This document shows positions 1 to 13,367 of a stretch of DNA of 64,000 bases, piece by piece. Below the pieces are notes generated by a model. The model was not told where the DNA came from, did no database searches, and saw nothing but the letters and a program-made list of their open reading frames with translations. The DNA is taken from the NCBI RefSeq assembly GCF_023716565.1, contig NZ_CP071848.1:2604001-2668000 (forward strand). The letters are read 5' to 3'. Source of the stretch: Vibrio sp. SCSIO 43136. GTDB lineage: Bacteria; Pseudomonadota; Gammaproteobacteria; Enterobacterales; Vibrionaceae. Position 1 is the stretch's first letter. The number at the start of each line of letters is the position of its first letter. The position numbers were made by a program, and so were the translations under genes.

Positions 1-753
1 AGAAACGTAGATACCATCTTCTTTCGCTTCTACTGCTGTCACCTTAGTCTCAAGCATCAAGTTGAACTTGTTCTTAATACGCTTGGTGTAAACTTTAACG
101 ATGTCTTTATCCGCTGCTGGGATCACTTGATCGAACATCTCAACAACGTCAACTTTAGAACCTAGTGAGTGGTAAACCGTACCCATTTCAAGACCGATGA
201 TACCGCCACCCATGATAAGTAGTTTCTCAGGAACTTCTTTCAGCTCTAGCGCATCCGTTGAATCCCAAATACGTGGGTCTTCATGTGGAATAAACGGTAG
301 CTTGATCGGGCGAGAACCCGCAGCAACGATAGCGTTGTCAAAGTTAACAACTGTTGTACCGTCTTCACCTTCAACTTGGATAGAGTTAGGACCTGTGAAT
401 TTACCGTAACCGTTGATTACGTTAACTTTACGCATCTTAGCCATACCGCCAAGACCGCCAGTCAGTTGGTTTACAACTTTTTCTTTCCAGATACGGATCT
501 TGTTGATGTCAGTTTGAGGTTCACCGAACACAACACCATGGTCTGCCATCGCTTTCGCTTCTTCGATAACTTTCGATACGTGAAGCAGTGCTTTTGATGG
601 GATACAACCCACGTTTAGACACACACCACCAAGAGTGCTGTAACGTTCTACTAGTACGGTTTCAAGACCTAAATCTGCACAACGGAATGCAGCTGAGTAA
701 CCAGCAGGACCAGAACCAAGTACAACAACTTGGGCTTTAATTTCTTTGCTCAT
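1..753 (-). CDS. lpdA: Dihydrolipoamide dehydrogenase (E3), partial
   Basis: This is the FAD enzyme that reoxidises dihydrolipoamide with NAD+ for the pyruvate and 2-oxoglutarate dehydrogenase complexes. Only the first 251 residues are present; the C-terminal half lies beyond base 1. Visible features are the N-terminal FAD-binding glycine motif (VLGSGPAGYSAA), the redox disulfide region GGVCLNVGCIPSK, and the start of the NAD domain (GGGIIGLEMG). The start codon is at 751-753. A terminator separates it from aceF upstream, so a separate promoter in 754-928 is likely, although I found no convincing -35/-10 pair there. Confidence 0.97.
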   Translation of the reverse strand, partial: MSKEIKAQVVVLGSGPAGYSAAFRCADLGLETVLVERYSTLGGVCLNVGCIPSKALLHVSKVIEEAKAMADHGVVFGEPQTDINKIRIWKEKVVNQLTGGLGGMAKMRKVNVINGYGKFTGPNSIQVEGEDGTTVVNFDNAIVAAGSRPIKLPFIPHEDPRIWDSTDALELKEVPEKLLIMGGGIIGLEMGTVYHSLGSKVDVVEMFDQVIPAADKDIVKVYTKRIKNKFNLMLETKVTAVEAKEDGIYVS

Positions 754-928
754 TTTGACCTCTTGTAGTCATTATCCCTAACAGGCTGAGTGGGTATGGA
801 GTTGTATTTATATTCAAACCGTCAACAGTTTACAGAGATGTTAAAGGTGTGAAAAGTAATTCCATTTAGCCTGTGAGCCAGCCAACAATTCAATTGAGTA
901 ATCCGGTGAATTGTCAGGGTATTCATCT

Positions 929-953
929 AAATAAAGGCGGCTAAATAGCCGCC
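929..953 (-). terminator. Rho-independent terminator after aceF
   Basis: An 8-bp GGCGGCTA/TAGCCGCC stem with a two-base loop is followed on the minus strand by a T-rich run. It lies directly downstream of the aceF stop and ahead of lpdA. Confidence 0.85.
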
Positions 954-969
954 TCAGATTTTATTGCGA

Positions 970-2871
970 TTACAGAACCAGACGACGGATATCGCTTAGA
1001 CAGCCGTTTAGGTAAGTAATGAAACGTGCACCTTCTGCACCGTCAATCACACGGTGGTCGTATGAAAGTGATAGTGGAAGCTGTAGACGTGGTTCAAACT
1101 CTTTACCGTTCCACACAGGTTTCATCTCAGACTTAGATACGCCTAAGATACCAACTTCTGGTGCATTCACGATTGGAGTAAACGCTGTACCACCGATGCC
1201 ACCTAGGCTTGAGATGGTGAAACAGCCGCCTTGCATGTCTGCCGCTGTTAGCTTACCAGCACGTGCTTTCTTAGAAACTTCCATTAGCTCCGCAGAAAGC
1301 TCGTAGATACCTTTCTTGTTCACATCTTTGAACACTGGTACTACAAGGCCGTTTGGCGTATCAACAGCGATACCCACGTTGACGTATTTCTTAAGGATAA
1401 TGCTTTCGCCATCCTCAGAAAGAGAAGAGTTAAACGCTGGGAATGCCTCAAGAGCTTTTGCAACAGCTTTCATGATGAACACAAGTGGAGTGATCTTCAT
1501 GCCTGAATCTTTCTTCGCTTCGATAGCATTCTGTTCTTTACGGAACGCTTCTAGCGCAGTGATATCTGCGTTATCCCACTGTGTAACGTGTGGGATCATT
1601 ACCCAGTTACGGTGCAGGTTGGCACCAGAAATTTTCTTAATCTTAGAAAGCTTCTGAACTTCAGTTTCACCGAACTTGCTGAAGTCAACTTTAGGCCATG
1701 GAAGTAGACCAAGAGCACTGCCGTCACCTTTACCAGATGCCGCTGCTGCCGCACCAGACTCTAGGCGCTTAAGCGCTTCCTTCACGTAAGACTGTACGTC
1801 TTCTTTCAGGATACGGCTCTTACGACCAGTACCTTTCACCTTAGATAGGTTAACGCCAAACTCGCGAGCTAGACGGCGTACCACTGGTGATGCGTGAGCG
1901 TAATCGTTGTTCTCTTGGAAGTCATTCGCTGCTGGTGCTGCTGCCGAAGCTTCTTTTGCTGCTGGCGCAGAAGGTGCTGGTACCGCAGATGGAGCAGGAG
2001 CTGCTGCAACCGGAGCTGCCGCTGGTGCTTCACCTTGGGTTTCAAACACCATGATTAGTGAGCCAGTAGTCACCTTATCGCCTTCGGCAATTTTGATTTC
2101 TTTTACTGTGCCCGCAAATGGTGCCGGAACTTCCATTGAAGCCTTATCGCCTTCAACCGTGATTAGCGATTGCTCTTCTTCAACACTGTCACCGACAGAA
2201 ACCATGATTTCGGTTACTTCAACTTCATCGCCACCAATATCAGGAACGTTTACTTCTTTTCGGTCCGGCGTTCCGGCAACAGATGCTGCTGGAGCTGCCG
2301 CCGCCGGAGCTTCGGCTACAGGTGCTGCTGCGCCTGAACCTGCTACCTCGAATACCATGATTAACGAGCCAGTTGTTACTTTATCGCCAGCCGCAACTTT
2401 GATCTCTTTTAGAGTACCCGCAAACGGCGCAGGTACTTCCATAGAAGCTTTGTCGCCTTCGACCGTTAGAAGAGATTGCTCTTCTTCAATGCTGTCGCCA
2501 ATCGCTACCATGATCTCGGTAACTTCAACTTCGTCGCCGCCGATATCAGGTACATGAACTTCTTTTAGTTCTGCTGCAGCTGGTGCTGGTGCCGCCACTG
2601 GTGCAGCTTCTGCCGCAGGAGCAGGCGCCGCAGCACCCGCCTCACTTTCAAAAACCATAATCAAAGAACCAGTAGAAACCGTGTCGCCTTCCGCAACTTT
2701 GATTTCTTTAACGATGCCCGCTTGAGATGCAGGAACTTCCATAGAAGCTTTATCGCCTTCCACTGTGATCAGTGACTGCTCTTCTTCAACCTTGTCGCCA
2801 ACGCTTACAAGGATCTCAGTAACTTCAACCTCATCCGCACCGATGTCAGGTACATTAATTTCGATTGCCAT
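970..2871 (-). CDS. aceF: Dihydrolipoamide acetyltransferase (E2 of PDH)
   Basis: This is the core of the pyruvate dehydrogenase complex, which transfers acetyl groups from lipoamide to CoA. Its 633 residues hold three tandem lipoyl domains, each with the GDKASMEV lipoylation motif (Lys41, Lys141, Lys243), joined by Ala/Pro-rich linkers. A peripheral subunit-binding domain follows at about 325-365, then the acetyltransferase domain with the catalytic DHRVIDG motif (His606, Asp610). It starts 19 bases after aceE and is clearly in the same operon. The three lipoyl repeats match the E. coli domain number. The long Ala/Pro linkers create a spurious opposite-strand ORF at 1907-2557. Confidence 0.98.
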   Translation of the reverse strand: MAIEINVPDIGADEVEVTEILVSVGDKVEEEQSLITVEGDKASMEVPASQAGIVKEIKVAEGDTVSTGSLIMVFESEAGAAAPAPAAEAAPVAAPAPAAAELKEVHVPDIGGDEVEVTEIMVAIGDSIEEEQSLLTVEGDKASMEVPAPFAGTLKEIKVAAGDKVTTGSLIMVFEVAGSGAAAPVAEAPAAAAPAASVAGTPDRKEVNVPDIGGDEVEVTEIMVSVGDSVEEEQSLITVEGDKASMEVPAPFAGTVKEIKIAEGDKVTTGSLIMVFETQGEAPAAAPVAAAPAPSAVPAPSAPAAKEASAAAPAANDFQENNDYAHASPVVRRLAREFGVNLSKVKGTGRKSRILKEDVQSYVKEALKRLESGAAAAASGKGDGSALGLLPWPKVDFSKFGETEVQKLSKIKKISGANLHRNWVMIPHVTQWDNADITALEAFRKEQNAIEAKKDSGMKITPLVFIMKAVAKALEAFPAFNSSLSEDGESIILKKYVNVGIAVDTPNGLVVPVFKDVNKKGIYELSAELMEVSKKARAGKLTAADMQGGCFTISSLGGIGGTAFTPIVNAPEVGILGVSKSEMKPVWNGKEFEPRLQLPLSLSYDHRVIDGAEGARFITYLNGCLSDIRRLVL

Positions 2872-2890
2872 TGCTTATTTACCTTCTAAA

Positions 2891-5557
<2,667 letters not shown>

Positions 5558-5605
5558 GGCGATCTATCCTTTTGTTAGTTGGATCTACTAAACAAACAAA
5601 GGTCG

Positions 5606-6373
5606 TTATGACTCTTTGCCTTGCTGGATTCGACGTAGAGAGCGCTCTCTACGACTCTCTTCTCGGGTCAAATCCAACAATGTTTCTTCGATGTAAGCTA
5701 AGTGCGATTGCGACATTTCTCGCGCCTCTTCAGGCTGACCAGAAATAATTGCAGTCACGATATTAGCTCGGTGTTTACTGACTTTTTCCACCACATCAGA
5801 GCGGCGGTGCAATAGTTTTAAGTTTTGTAATACGTTTTGCTCAAGCAATGGAGATAGGCTGCGCACGATATGAAGCAACACCACATTATGGGCAGCTTCG
5901 GTTAATGCGATAAGAAGTGCCATAACAGCAGCCGCTTCGTTCTCTACATTGCTTTGTGCTTGAGCATCATCAATTTGCTCAAGACACTGCTGAATTCTTT
6001 CAAAATCTTCGTCGGTACCGCGAAGGGCTGCAAAGTAAGCGCTCAAGCCTTCTAATGCGTGGCGAGCTTCCAACAAATCCAGTTGGGTTTCAGAATGCGT
6101 TGACAATAAATCTAGCAGAGGATCAGAGAAACTCTTCCAAAGGCTCTCACTGACAAACGTGCCTCCGCCCTGCTTACGGGTGAGTAGGCGTTTAGCCTCC
6201 AAACGTTGAATCGCTTCTCGGATAGATGGACGTGACACGTCAAATTGCTTAGCCAGCTCACGCTCAGGTGGGAGCTGTTGGCCAGGTGACAGTGTTCCTT
6301 CCAGTATCAGCCGCTCCAACTCTTGTTCAATCACGTCGGAAAGCTTTGGCTGACGAATCCTTTGATAAGCCAT
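5606..6373 (-). CDS. pdhR: Pyruvate dehydrogenase complex repressor
   Basis: This is a GntR/FadR-family transcription factor that represses the pdh operon and is released by pyruvate. The 255 residues comprise an N-terminal winged helix (residues about 10-75, with [21 protein letters not shown]) and a helical FCD effector domain. It is the first gene of the pdh operon. The upstream region 6374-6666 carries one perfect and one near-perfect PdhR operator, so autoregulation is expected. Confidence 0.97.
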   Translation of the reverse strand: MAYQRIRQPKLSDVIEQELERLILEGTLSPGQQLPPERELAKQFDVSRPSIREAIQRLEAKRLLTRKQGGGTFVSESLWKSFSDPLLDLLSTHSETQLDLLEARHALEGLSAYFAALRGTDEDFERIQQCLEQIDDAQAQSNVENEAAAVMALLIALTEAAHNVVLLHIVRSLSPLLEQNVLQNLKLLHRRSDVVEKVSKHRANIVTAIISGQPEEAREMSQSHLAYIEETLLDLTREESRRERSLRRIQQGKES

Positions 6374-6413
6374 ACTTATTGTTCTTCTTCTGTTGTTCTA
6401 TTTACTTGCAGTC

Positions 6414-6430
6414 AATTGGTATTACCAATT
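6414..6430 (-). promoter_or_regulatory. PdhR operator 1 (perfect palindrome)
   Basis: AATTGGTATTACCAATT is a perfect 17-bp palindrome matching the PdhR consensus ATTGGTnnnACCAAT, 41 bases upstream of the pdhR start codon. Binding here would block transcription of pdhR-aceEF. Confidence 0.92.
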
Positions 6431-6550
6431 TCAAGATGGACAGAAAAATAACACAATTAAAACACCACTGTCTAGTGAAAACTTGATTCAAATCATAGAA
6501 CCAGCCACCCCGTAAAGAGCTGATAACATTTGCACACTAAAACAGCTAAC

Positions 6551-6567
6551 TAATGGTCTTACCAATT
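6551..6567 (-). promoter_or_regulatory. PdhR operator 2 (near-perfect)
   Basis: TAATGGTCTTACCAATT matches the PdhR consensus with one substitution in the left arm. It is centred 137 bp from operator 1. A further half site (ATTGGT) occurs near 6626. The site may support looping or act on the ampD side. Confidence 0.7.
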
Positions 6568-6631
6568 TTTAATTATGCACATAAAAATTTATTTCGATGT
6601 TAAAAATAAATCGAGCAAAGGAAAAATTGGT

Positions 6632-6658
6632 AAACAAAGGCACATGAGTAATGTGCCT
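6632..6658 (-). terminator. Rho-independent terminator after ampD
   Basis: The stem AGGCACAT/ATGTGCCT with a 5-base loop is followed on the minus strand by TTTGTTT. It begins 8 bases after the ampD stop. Confidence 0.8.
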
Positions 6659-6666
6659 GAATACAA

Positions 6667-7212
6667 TCACTTAAGAAGAGAACGGTAAAATGGCCAATCA
6701 AAGGTTAGGCCTGGATCGCTTTTTCGCAGCGGAGAAATGAACTGGTGACCAGTAATTCGGGATGGGGAAATTTTATCGTAACGAGACATCAACAATTGGC
6801 TCAGTTTGGCCAATGCAAGGTATTGCGATGGGGTATAAGCATCAAATTCACTGCCTTCTAATTCAATGCCAATAGAGTAGTCATTGCACCTATCACGCCC
6901 AGCAAAAGAAGAAATACCGGCATGCCACGCTCGCTTATCGAATGGCACGAACTGGATGATCTCTCCATCTCGTCGAATCAAACAGTGAGCAGAAACACGC
7001 ATTTTTTCAATCACCTTGAAAAAAGCGTGCCTATTCGGGTCAAGTGTTCCCGTAAAAAAGGCCTCGATATCCTCACTGCCGTATTCAAACGGCGGCAGAC
7101 TAATGTGGTGTATCACTAACAGTGAGATATCGTCACTGTCGGGCCGCAAATCACAATGACTTGAAGGCACCTGACGAACCTCACTCAAGAGGTGGTTATC
7201 GTCTATCTTCAT
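6667..7212 (-). CDS. ampD: 1,6-anhydro-N-acetylmuramyl-L-alanine amidase
   Basis: This cytoplasmic zinc amidase cleaves the stem peptide from anhydro-muropeptides during cell-wall recycling. In enterobacteria its loss derepresses AmpC. The 181 residues match the family (E. coli 183). Amidase_2 features are visible: VIHHIS near residue 33 with a zinc His, the HAGIS segment, and GHQFISPLRKSDPG near the C-terminus with the second zinc His and the catalytic Lys/Asp. It is divergent from nadC, as in many gammaproteobacteria. No ampE follows; pdhR is next. Confidence 0.95.
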   Translation of the reverse strand: MKIDDNHLLSEVRQVPSSHCDLRPDSDDISLLVIHHISLPPFEYGSEDIEAFFTGTLDPNRHAFFKVIEKMRVSAHCLIRRDGEIIQFVPFDKRAWHAGISSFAGRDRCNDYSIGIELEGSEFDAYTPSQYLALAKLSQLLMSRYDKISPSRITGHQFISPLRKSDPGLTFDWPFYRSLLK

Positions 7213-7303
7213 ACATTATCGTTCTTCATAGACCAGAGTTAAAATTAAATAAAATCGGTTATGGTAATTATACCCATTTCACAGGGGAGAAAAATTGCGA
7301 TAA

Positions 7304-8260
<957 letters not shown>

Positions 8261-8277
8261 CTCAAACTATTTTGATG

Positions 8278-8301
8278 AAGGAGGCAATTGCCTCCTTTTT
8301 T
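8278..8301 (+). terminator. Rho-independent terminator after nadC
   Basis: The perfect stem GGAGGCAATTGCCTCC is followed by TTTTTT 19 bases after the nadC stop. It separates nadC from the pil genes. Confidence 0.93.
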
Positions 8302-8475
8302 GTCTAATATATTGAATCGCATACTTTAAATTTGAGATGCGTCGAACCACCCCTGCAACATTACGCAAGCCAACGCGTAAAAATTCAAACTGACTCCCTA
8401 GCTGAAAAACTTCCTATATAGCTGATTTCTTAGGTTTCTTATGCTGGCTAAGTAAACCAACTTATGGAGAAAGTG

Positions 8476-8889
8476 ATGAAAAAACAACAGGGCTTTACAC
8501 TGATTGAATTGATGATTGTTGTGGCGGTGATTGGCGTATTGGCGATGGTAGCTGTACCGCAATATCAAAAATACGTTGGCAAATCAGAAGCAGCTAGTGC
8601 TTTAGCTTCTATTACCGGCCTAAGAACAAATGTTGAAACTTATGTAATTGATAACGGAGCATTTCCAGCAAACTCTGCCGCTGTAGCGATTCCAACCATT
8701 ACAGGGGCAACAATTTCATTTCAAAGCATCAGCGGCGCTGGGGGCACAATTCAATATCTGTTCAGCAGCTCTGGCAATAGTGCAAATGTTAACGGTAAAA
8801 AAGTTAACCTAATTAGAACTGGTGATGGGAACTGGAGCTGTAGCTCTGATATCAATGACACTGACATTGAGCCTAAAGGTTGTAGTTAA
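8476..8889 (+). CDS. pilA: Type IV pilin major subunit
   Basis: This is the structural subunit of a type IV pilus; the chitin-regulated PilA pilus of vibrios serves DNA uptake and attachment. The start at 8476 is preferred over 8464 because GGAG lies 6 bases ahead and it gives the short leader MKKQQG before the class III cleavage site G/FTLIE. Glu5 of the mature protein and the hydrophobic helix (LMIVVAVIGVLAMVAV) follow. Two Cys near the C-terminus (SCSSD and KGCS) would form the D-region disulfide. The precursor is 137 residues. The C-terminal two thirds is typically hypervariable between strains. Confidence 0.95.
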   Translation: MKKQQGFTLIELMIVVAVIGVLAMVAVPQYQKYVGKSEAASALASITGLRTNVETYVIDNGAFPANSAAVAIPTITGATISFQSISGAGGTIQYLFSSSGNSANVNGKKVNLIRTGDGNWSCSSDINDTDIEPKGCS

Positions 8890-8892
8890 CTG

Positions 8893-10569
8893 ATGCCCAA
8901 CACTCTCGCTCTAGTGTTGAACCATGCTAAGTTGCTGAATGATCAGCAACTTAGCTCAATCATCGAATATGCGAGCTCATCAAAACGTAGTATTTTCTCT
9001 AGCATAGTAGATCTATCTATTTTTACATCGGAGCAGTTACTACAGCATATTTCTGTTCTACATGGCCTACCCATAGTAGCCATAGATCCTGAAACTAGCT
9101 TTGCACTCAGTAACCAACTTCTCCTATCAAAGTTGGTCATTGAGCATCAAGCTCTTCCAATATCACTTTCGAATGGTAACCTTTGTATTGTGGTCAGCGA
9201 CCCTACAAATAATGAAATTGAAAGTGATTTTGCGTTTGCATCTGGCTGCAGTATTACTTTATCTCTAGCTGATGAAGCAGATATACAAGCTAAAATACGC
9301 CAACTCTTCGGAACTCAAATTGAAGGGGAGCATCAATTTCATCAAGAGATATCTTCTGAAGAATTAGGTGAGTTTTCTTCCCAAGCAAGTATTGAAGAGT
9401 CACAGCAGCCAATAACTCAATTAGACAACGCCCCAGTCAGCCGCTTCATCCACCAAGTCATCACCGACGCCATCCGCAAAGGTGCATCTGACATTCATTT
9501 CGAGCCGTTCGAAAAGCACTACCAAGTTCGGATTCGTTGTGATGGTCTATTGCACGCCGCCCACGCTCCCCCACCTGCGCTAGCGGGGCGACTTGCTGCA
9601 CGGCTGAAGATCCTTTCCAACCTAGATATTGCTGAAAAACGTCTGCCGCAAGATGGACGTATTAAGCTGCAGTTAGGGACGGACAAGTCGGTTGATATTC
9701 GCCTCTCAACCATGCCGACCTTATGGGGTGAAAAGGTGGTGCTGCGAATTCTTGACAGCTCCCAAGTCAGCCTCAAACTTGAAGACCTAGGTTTAAATAC
9801 CAACCAATACCAAAATGTTCAGCAAGCCTTGAGTCGCCCGCAAGGGATGATACTGGTGACAGGCCCTACAGGCAGCGGTAAAACTATTACGCTTTATAGT
9901 AGTTTGAACTTACTCAACACCCAATCTCGCAACATTTCCACCGCCGAAGACCCCATTGAAATCAACTTACCGGGTATCAACCAGTTACAAGTTGAACCCA
10001 AGATTGGTCTACATTTCTCAACCGCATTAAAAGCCTTTCTACGCCAAGACCCAGATGTGGTCATGGTGGGGGAAATACGTGATTTTGAAACAGCAGAAAT
10101 TGCGATAAAAGCGTCGCAAACAGGTCACTTAGTGCTTTCAACACTTCACACCAATTCAGCGCTTGAGACCATTCTTCGCCTCAAGAACATGGGCATCGAG
10201 GGTTATCATATTGCCGCTTCACTCAGCCTGATAATCGCTCAACGCTTAGTGCGAAAACTTTGCCGCACTTGCCGAGTGGTGGATAACCAACACTATCCAG
10301 AACTACCTACTGATCGGCCCGTCATCTATACCCATTCAGAGCAAGGTTGCCCTGAGTGTAACGGTGGGTATCGAGGTCGAACGGGCGTTTTTGAGGTGCT
10401 GACTTTTAATGAAGCGATTAAAAACGCCATCGCATCTGATGCTCATGCTGCCGACTTAAAACAGCTCACACAAGAAAACCAAATGTGCTCCCTTGCCGAG
10501 TCTGGTTACGACAAGCTGATACAAGGCATCACCAGCTATCAAGAGCTCAAACGAGTGCTCTATATCTAG
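8893..10569 (+). CDS. pilB: Type IV pilus extension ATPase
   Basis: This is the hexameric cytoplasmic ATPase that powers pilin polymerisation. The 558 residues include an N-terminal GspE/MshE-like domain (about 1-140), a linker, and the secretion ATPase domain from about 176 with Walker A GPTGSGKT at 324-331, an Asp box, Walker B near DPDVVMVGEIRD, and a four-Cys zinc motif (CRTC and CPEC) near 455-500. It starts 3 bases after pilA. The first ~540 bases look more AT-rich than the rest, with a visible break near 9425 at the domain boundary. Confidence 0.96.
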   Translation: MPNTLALVLNHAKLLNDQQLSSIIEYASSSKRSIFSSIVDLSIFTSEQLLQHISVLHGLPIVAIDPETSFALSNQLLLSKLVIEHQALPISLSNGNLCIVVSDPTNNEIESDFAFASGCSITLSLADEADIQAKIRQLFGTQIEGEHQFHQEISSEELGEFSSQASIEESQQPITQLDNAPVSRFIHQVITDAIRKGASDIHFEPFEKHYQVRIRCDGLLHAAHAPPPALAGRLAARLKILSNLDIAEKRLPQDGRIKLQLGTDKSVDIRLSTMPTLWGEKVVLRILDSSQVSLKLEDLGLNTNQYQNVQQALSRPQGMILVTGPTGSGKTITLYSSLNLLNTQSRNISTAEDPIEINLPGINQLQVEPKIGLHFSTALKAFLRQDPDVVMVGEIRDFETAEIAIKASQTGHLVLSTLHTNSALETILRLKNMGIEGYHIAASLSLIIAQRLVRKLCRTCRVVDNQHYPELPTDRPVIYTHSEQGCPECNGGYRGRTGVFEVLTFNEAIKNAIASDAHAADLKQLTQENQMCSLAESGYDKLIQGITSYQELKRVLYI

Positions 10570-10576
10570 GAGGTTA

Positions 10577-11800
10577 ATGGTGAGAGAAAAGCAAAAAATG
10601 CGCAGCTTTCGCTGGCAAGGAATAAATTCTGCGGGCAAAAAGGTGTCTGGAGAGTGTTTGTGTTTTAGTGAACACGAAGTGCGAATCCAGCTTTCAGAAC
10701 AAAAAATTCAGCTACGTAAATTGCGTAAGAAAAACCTCTCTAGCTTTAGCCAGCTGAGTCATCGAGTGAAGGCCAAAGACATCATGCTGTTTACTCGCCA
10801 AATGGCGACTATGTTGGCCACCGGAATATCATTAGTGCAAGCGCTTGATCTTATTGCCGATAGTCACCACAAAGCAGAAATGAAAAACCTGCTCAGGAAG
10901 CTAAGACGAGCCGTTGAAGCTGGTACGCCAATCTCTAAAGCCATGCGAACCTCCAGCCCATTTTTTGACAGTTTTTACGTTGATATGCTCAAAACCGGAG
11001 AACAAACAGGTAACCTATCCAAAGCGTTTGAACGTCTTGCTGAATACTTAGAAAAGAGCGCCCAACTTAAGGCCAAAGTGATAAAAGCGATGATCTACCC
11101 TGCGATGGTGATGCTCGCAGCTATTGGCGTCACTTACCTAATGCTCACCATGGTGATCCCAGAGTTCGAAAAAATGTTCACTAACATGAATGCAACCCTG
11201 CCATGGTTTACCGAGAAAATCTTAACGCTGTCACATTGGGTCCAAAGTTACGGTGCTTATCTTTTACTCGGATTAATTATCACCATATTAGGCACGAAAA
11301 AAGCCTGCCAACAATGGTCTGATTTTCATCATGGGTTAAGCAAGTTGAGCTTTAGACTGCCAATCTTTGGCGATGTGATGATCAAGGCTTCAATAGCAAA
11401 ATTTGCCCGCACACTCGCCACCAGCTTTACCGCAGGCGTGCCGATTTTAACTGGTCTACAAAGCAGTGCTCGAACCGCAAACAACCCAGTGTTCTATCGA
11501 GCCTTGCAGCAAGTACACCAAGAAACCGCAGCAGGCACGCCCTTTTATTTAGCGATACGCCATTGTGGTGCCTTTCCTAAACTGGTTGAACAGATGGTGA
11601 TGATTGGAGAAACCTCTGGTCAGTTGGATGATATGCTCAACAAAGTGGCCAACCTCTATGAAGATCAGGTCGATGATACTGTCGATAACTTAGGCAAACT
11701 TCTCGAACCGCTTATCATCATGGTATTAGGTGGATTAGTTGGAGGCCTAGTGGTCGCAATGTATCTGCCGATATTTAACTTAATGAATGTATTAGGCTAA
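10577..11800 (+). CDS. pilC: Type IV pilus inner-membrane platform protein
   Basis: This polytopic protein couples PilB to pilus assembly. The 407 residues contain two T2SSF repeats with membrane helices near 170-200, 225-245 and 375-400. AGGAGG at 10568-10573 overlaps the pilB stop codon. It sits only 3 bases from the ATG at 10577 but 6 from the in-frame GTG at 10580, so translation may start at either; ATG 10613 is a third option. The gene is tightly coupled to pilB and pilD. Confidence 0.96.
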   Translation: MVREKQKMRSFRWQGINSAGKKVSGECLCFSEHEVRIQLSEQKIQLRKLRKKNLSSFSQLSHRVKAKDIMLFTRQMATMLATGISLVQALDLIADSHHKAEMKNLLRKLRRAVEAGTPISKAMRTSSPFFDSFYVDMLKTGEQTGNLSKAFERLAEYLEKSAQLKAKVIKAMIYPAMVMLAAIGVTYLMLTMVIPEFEKMFTNMNATLPWFTEKILTLSHWVQSYGAYLLLGLIITILGTKKACQQWSDFHHGLSKLSFRLPIFGDVMIKASIAKFARTLATSFTAGVPILTGLQSSARTANNPVFYRALQQVHQETAAGTPFYLAIRHCGAFPKLVEQMVMIGETSGQLDDMLNKVANLYEDQVDDTVDNLGKLLEPLIIMVLGGLVGGLVVAMYLPIFNLMNVLG

Positions 11801-11830
11801 AATAGTTTTTTTACCCAATTTTGAGCACCC

Positions 11831-12706
11831 ATGGCTGCGTTTGATATTTACCCTTGGCTTTACCCCCTCTTTGCTGGTCTATTTGGCTTAATCATCGGCA
11901 GCTTCCTTAATGTGGTGATCCTTCGCTTACCTGTCATGATGGAGCACGGTTGGAAAAAAGAGTTCTCCGAAACCTTTCCAGAGCTTTGCCCTGACCCAAA
12001 ACTACCTGAGCAACCATACAATCTCAGCACGCCTCGCTCTCATTGTCCGAGCTGTAAAACACCGGTTCGGGCCATAGATAACATTCCAGTCATTAGCTGG
12101 TTATTGCTCAAAGGAAAATGTCGTAAGTGCCAAACTAAAATAAGCTGGCGCTACCCAGCTATTGAGCTGCTCACCGCAATCACTTGTGCGACCGTCGCGG
12201 CCACATTTCCTCTTAGCTATTTCAGCATTGCACTGCTCTTTTTTACCTTTGTGTTAATCACTGCCACCTTCATTGATTTAGATACATTACTGCTGCCAGA
12301 TCAACTGACACTGCCACTCACTTGGGCAGGCATCGCACTCGCTCTTAGTGGGGTATCTCCAGTGACACTACAAGATTCAGTGATTGGTGCGATGGCAGGT
12401 TACGTCAGTTTATGGAGTGTCTACTGGCTGTTTAAGGTCATCACGGGCAAAGAAGGCATGGGTTATGGTGATTTTAAGCTACTGGCCGCTCTTGGTGCAT
12501 GGCTCGGCTGGCAAAGCCTGCCAATGATCATCTTGCTCTCCTCACTTGTAGGCGTCGTATTTGGATTAATTCAATTACGTTTGCAGAAGAAAGGAATTGA
12601 GCAGGCGTTTCCCTTTGGCCCGTACCTCGCCATTGCTGGCTGGTGCTCACTAATATTTGGCGAGCATATTCTAGGCTGGTACTTTGCTTACCTTGTGGGA
12701 GTCTAA
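11831..12706 (+). CDS. pilD: Prepilin peptidase / N-methyltransferase
   Basis: This membrane aspartyl protease cleaves type IV prepilin and type II pseudopilin leaders and methylates the new N-terminus. The 291 residues show a first membrane helix, a cytoplasmic zinc loop with CPSC and CRKC pairs, then several helices bearing the two catalytic Asp motifs (FIDLD and GYGD). In vibrios this one enzyme (VcpD type) serves all type IV pili and the type II secretion system. It ends 2 bases before coaE. Confidence 0.96.
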   Translation: MAAFDIYPWLYPLFAGLFGLIIGSFLNVVILRLPVMMEHGWKKEFSETFPELCPDPKLPEQPYNLSTPRSHCPSCKTPVRAIDNIPVISWLLLKGKCRKCQTKISWRYPAIELLTAITCATVAATFPLSYFSIALLFFTFVLITATFIDLDTLLLPDQLTLPLTWAGIALALSGVSPVTLQDSVIGAMAGYVSLWSVYWLFKVITGKEGMGYGDFKLLAALGAWLGWQSLPMIILLSSLVGVVFGLIQLRLQKKGIEQAFPFGPYLAIAGWCSLIFGEHILGWYFAYLVGV

Positions 12707-12708
12707 TC

Positions 12709-13314
12709 ATGGCAAAGCCATTTATTGTCGGATTAACTGGCGGTATCGCCAGCGGTAAAACCACGGTCGCCAATTTGTTTGCTGAGCGCTATGGCATCGA
12801 CTTAATTGATGCTGATATTGTCGCCCGTGAAGTAGTCGAACCCGGAAGTGAAGGGCTCAAACAAATCGCGGCTCACTTTGGTCCGGACGTGATTCAAACC
12901 GATGGCAACTTAGACCGAGCTAAACTGCGGGAGTGTATTTTCTCCGACCCCGAGCAAAAAACATGGCTAAATGCTTTGCTGCACCCAATGATCCGTCAAC
13001 GAATGCAAGAACAGATGGCGCAGGTGAGCTCGCCTTATGGTTTGTTGGTTGTTCCATTGCTGATTGAAAATGACCTGACCTCTATGACAGATCGAGTGTT
13101 AGTGGTTGACGTGGATCGCAAACTACAGCTGCAACGAACCATGCAACGTGATAATGTATCCGCCGAGCAAGTCAAAGCCATTCTCGCTTCACAATGTAGC
13201 CGTGAGCAACGCTTGGCAAAAGCCGATGACGTGATCACCAACCAAGGCTCAAGTGAGCAGCTTGTGACTCAAATCGAAAAATTACACCAGAATTATCTAG
13301 AATATTGCCGCTAA
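12709..13314 (+). CDS. coaE: Dephospho-CoA kinase
   Basis: This enzyme performs the last step of CoA synthesis, phosphorylating the ribose 3'-OH of dephospho-CoA. The start at 12709 gives MAKPFIVGLTGG with a GGGAG ribosome site; the frame opens 22 codons earlier inside pilD. The 201 residues carry the P-loop GGIASGKTT (residues about 11-19) and the DADIVAREVVEPG substrate segment. The pilD-coaE-zapD-yacG order is conserved in gammaproteobacteria. Confidence 0.96.
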   Translation: MAKPFIVGLTGGIASGKTTVANLFAERYGIDLIDADIVAREVVEPGSEGLKQIAAHFGPDVIQTDGNLDRAKLRECIFSDPEQKTWLNALLHPMIRQRMQEQMAQVSSPYGLLVVPLLIENDLTSMTDRVLVVDVDRKLQLQRTMQRDNVSAEQVKAILASQCSREQRLAKADDVITNQGSSEQLVTQIEKLHQNYLEYCR

Positions 13315-13367
13315 ATTGGTTGAAATAACCTAAAGCGGATACGATCGAAGAAGGCTTTCACCCAACT

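Noticed and set aside
754..928. Promoter for lpdA (TTGACG near 822)
   Set aside because: A TTGACG hexamer exists on the minus strand, but the TATAAA-like sequence lies only 7 bases away and no hexamer fits at 16-18 bases, so I did not call it.
1907..2557. 216-codon plus-strand ORF
   Set aside because: Opposite-strand shadow of the repetitive Ala/Pro linkers and lipoyl domains of aceF. It has no ribosome site or recognisable domain.
8380..8463. Sigma-54 promoter for pilA
   Set aside because: A TGGC occurs at about 8443, but the GC element at the right spacing (TTGCA) is missing.
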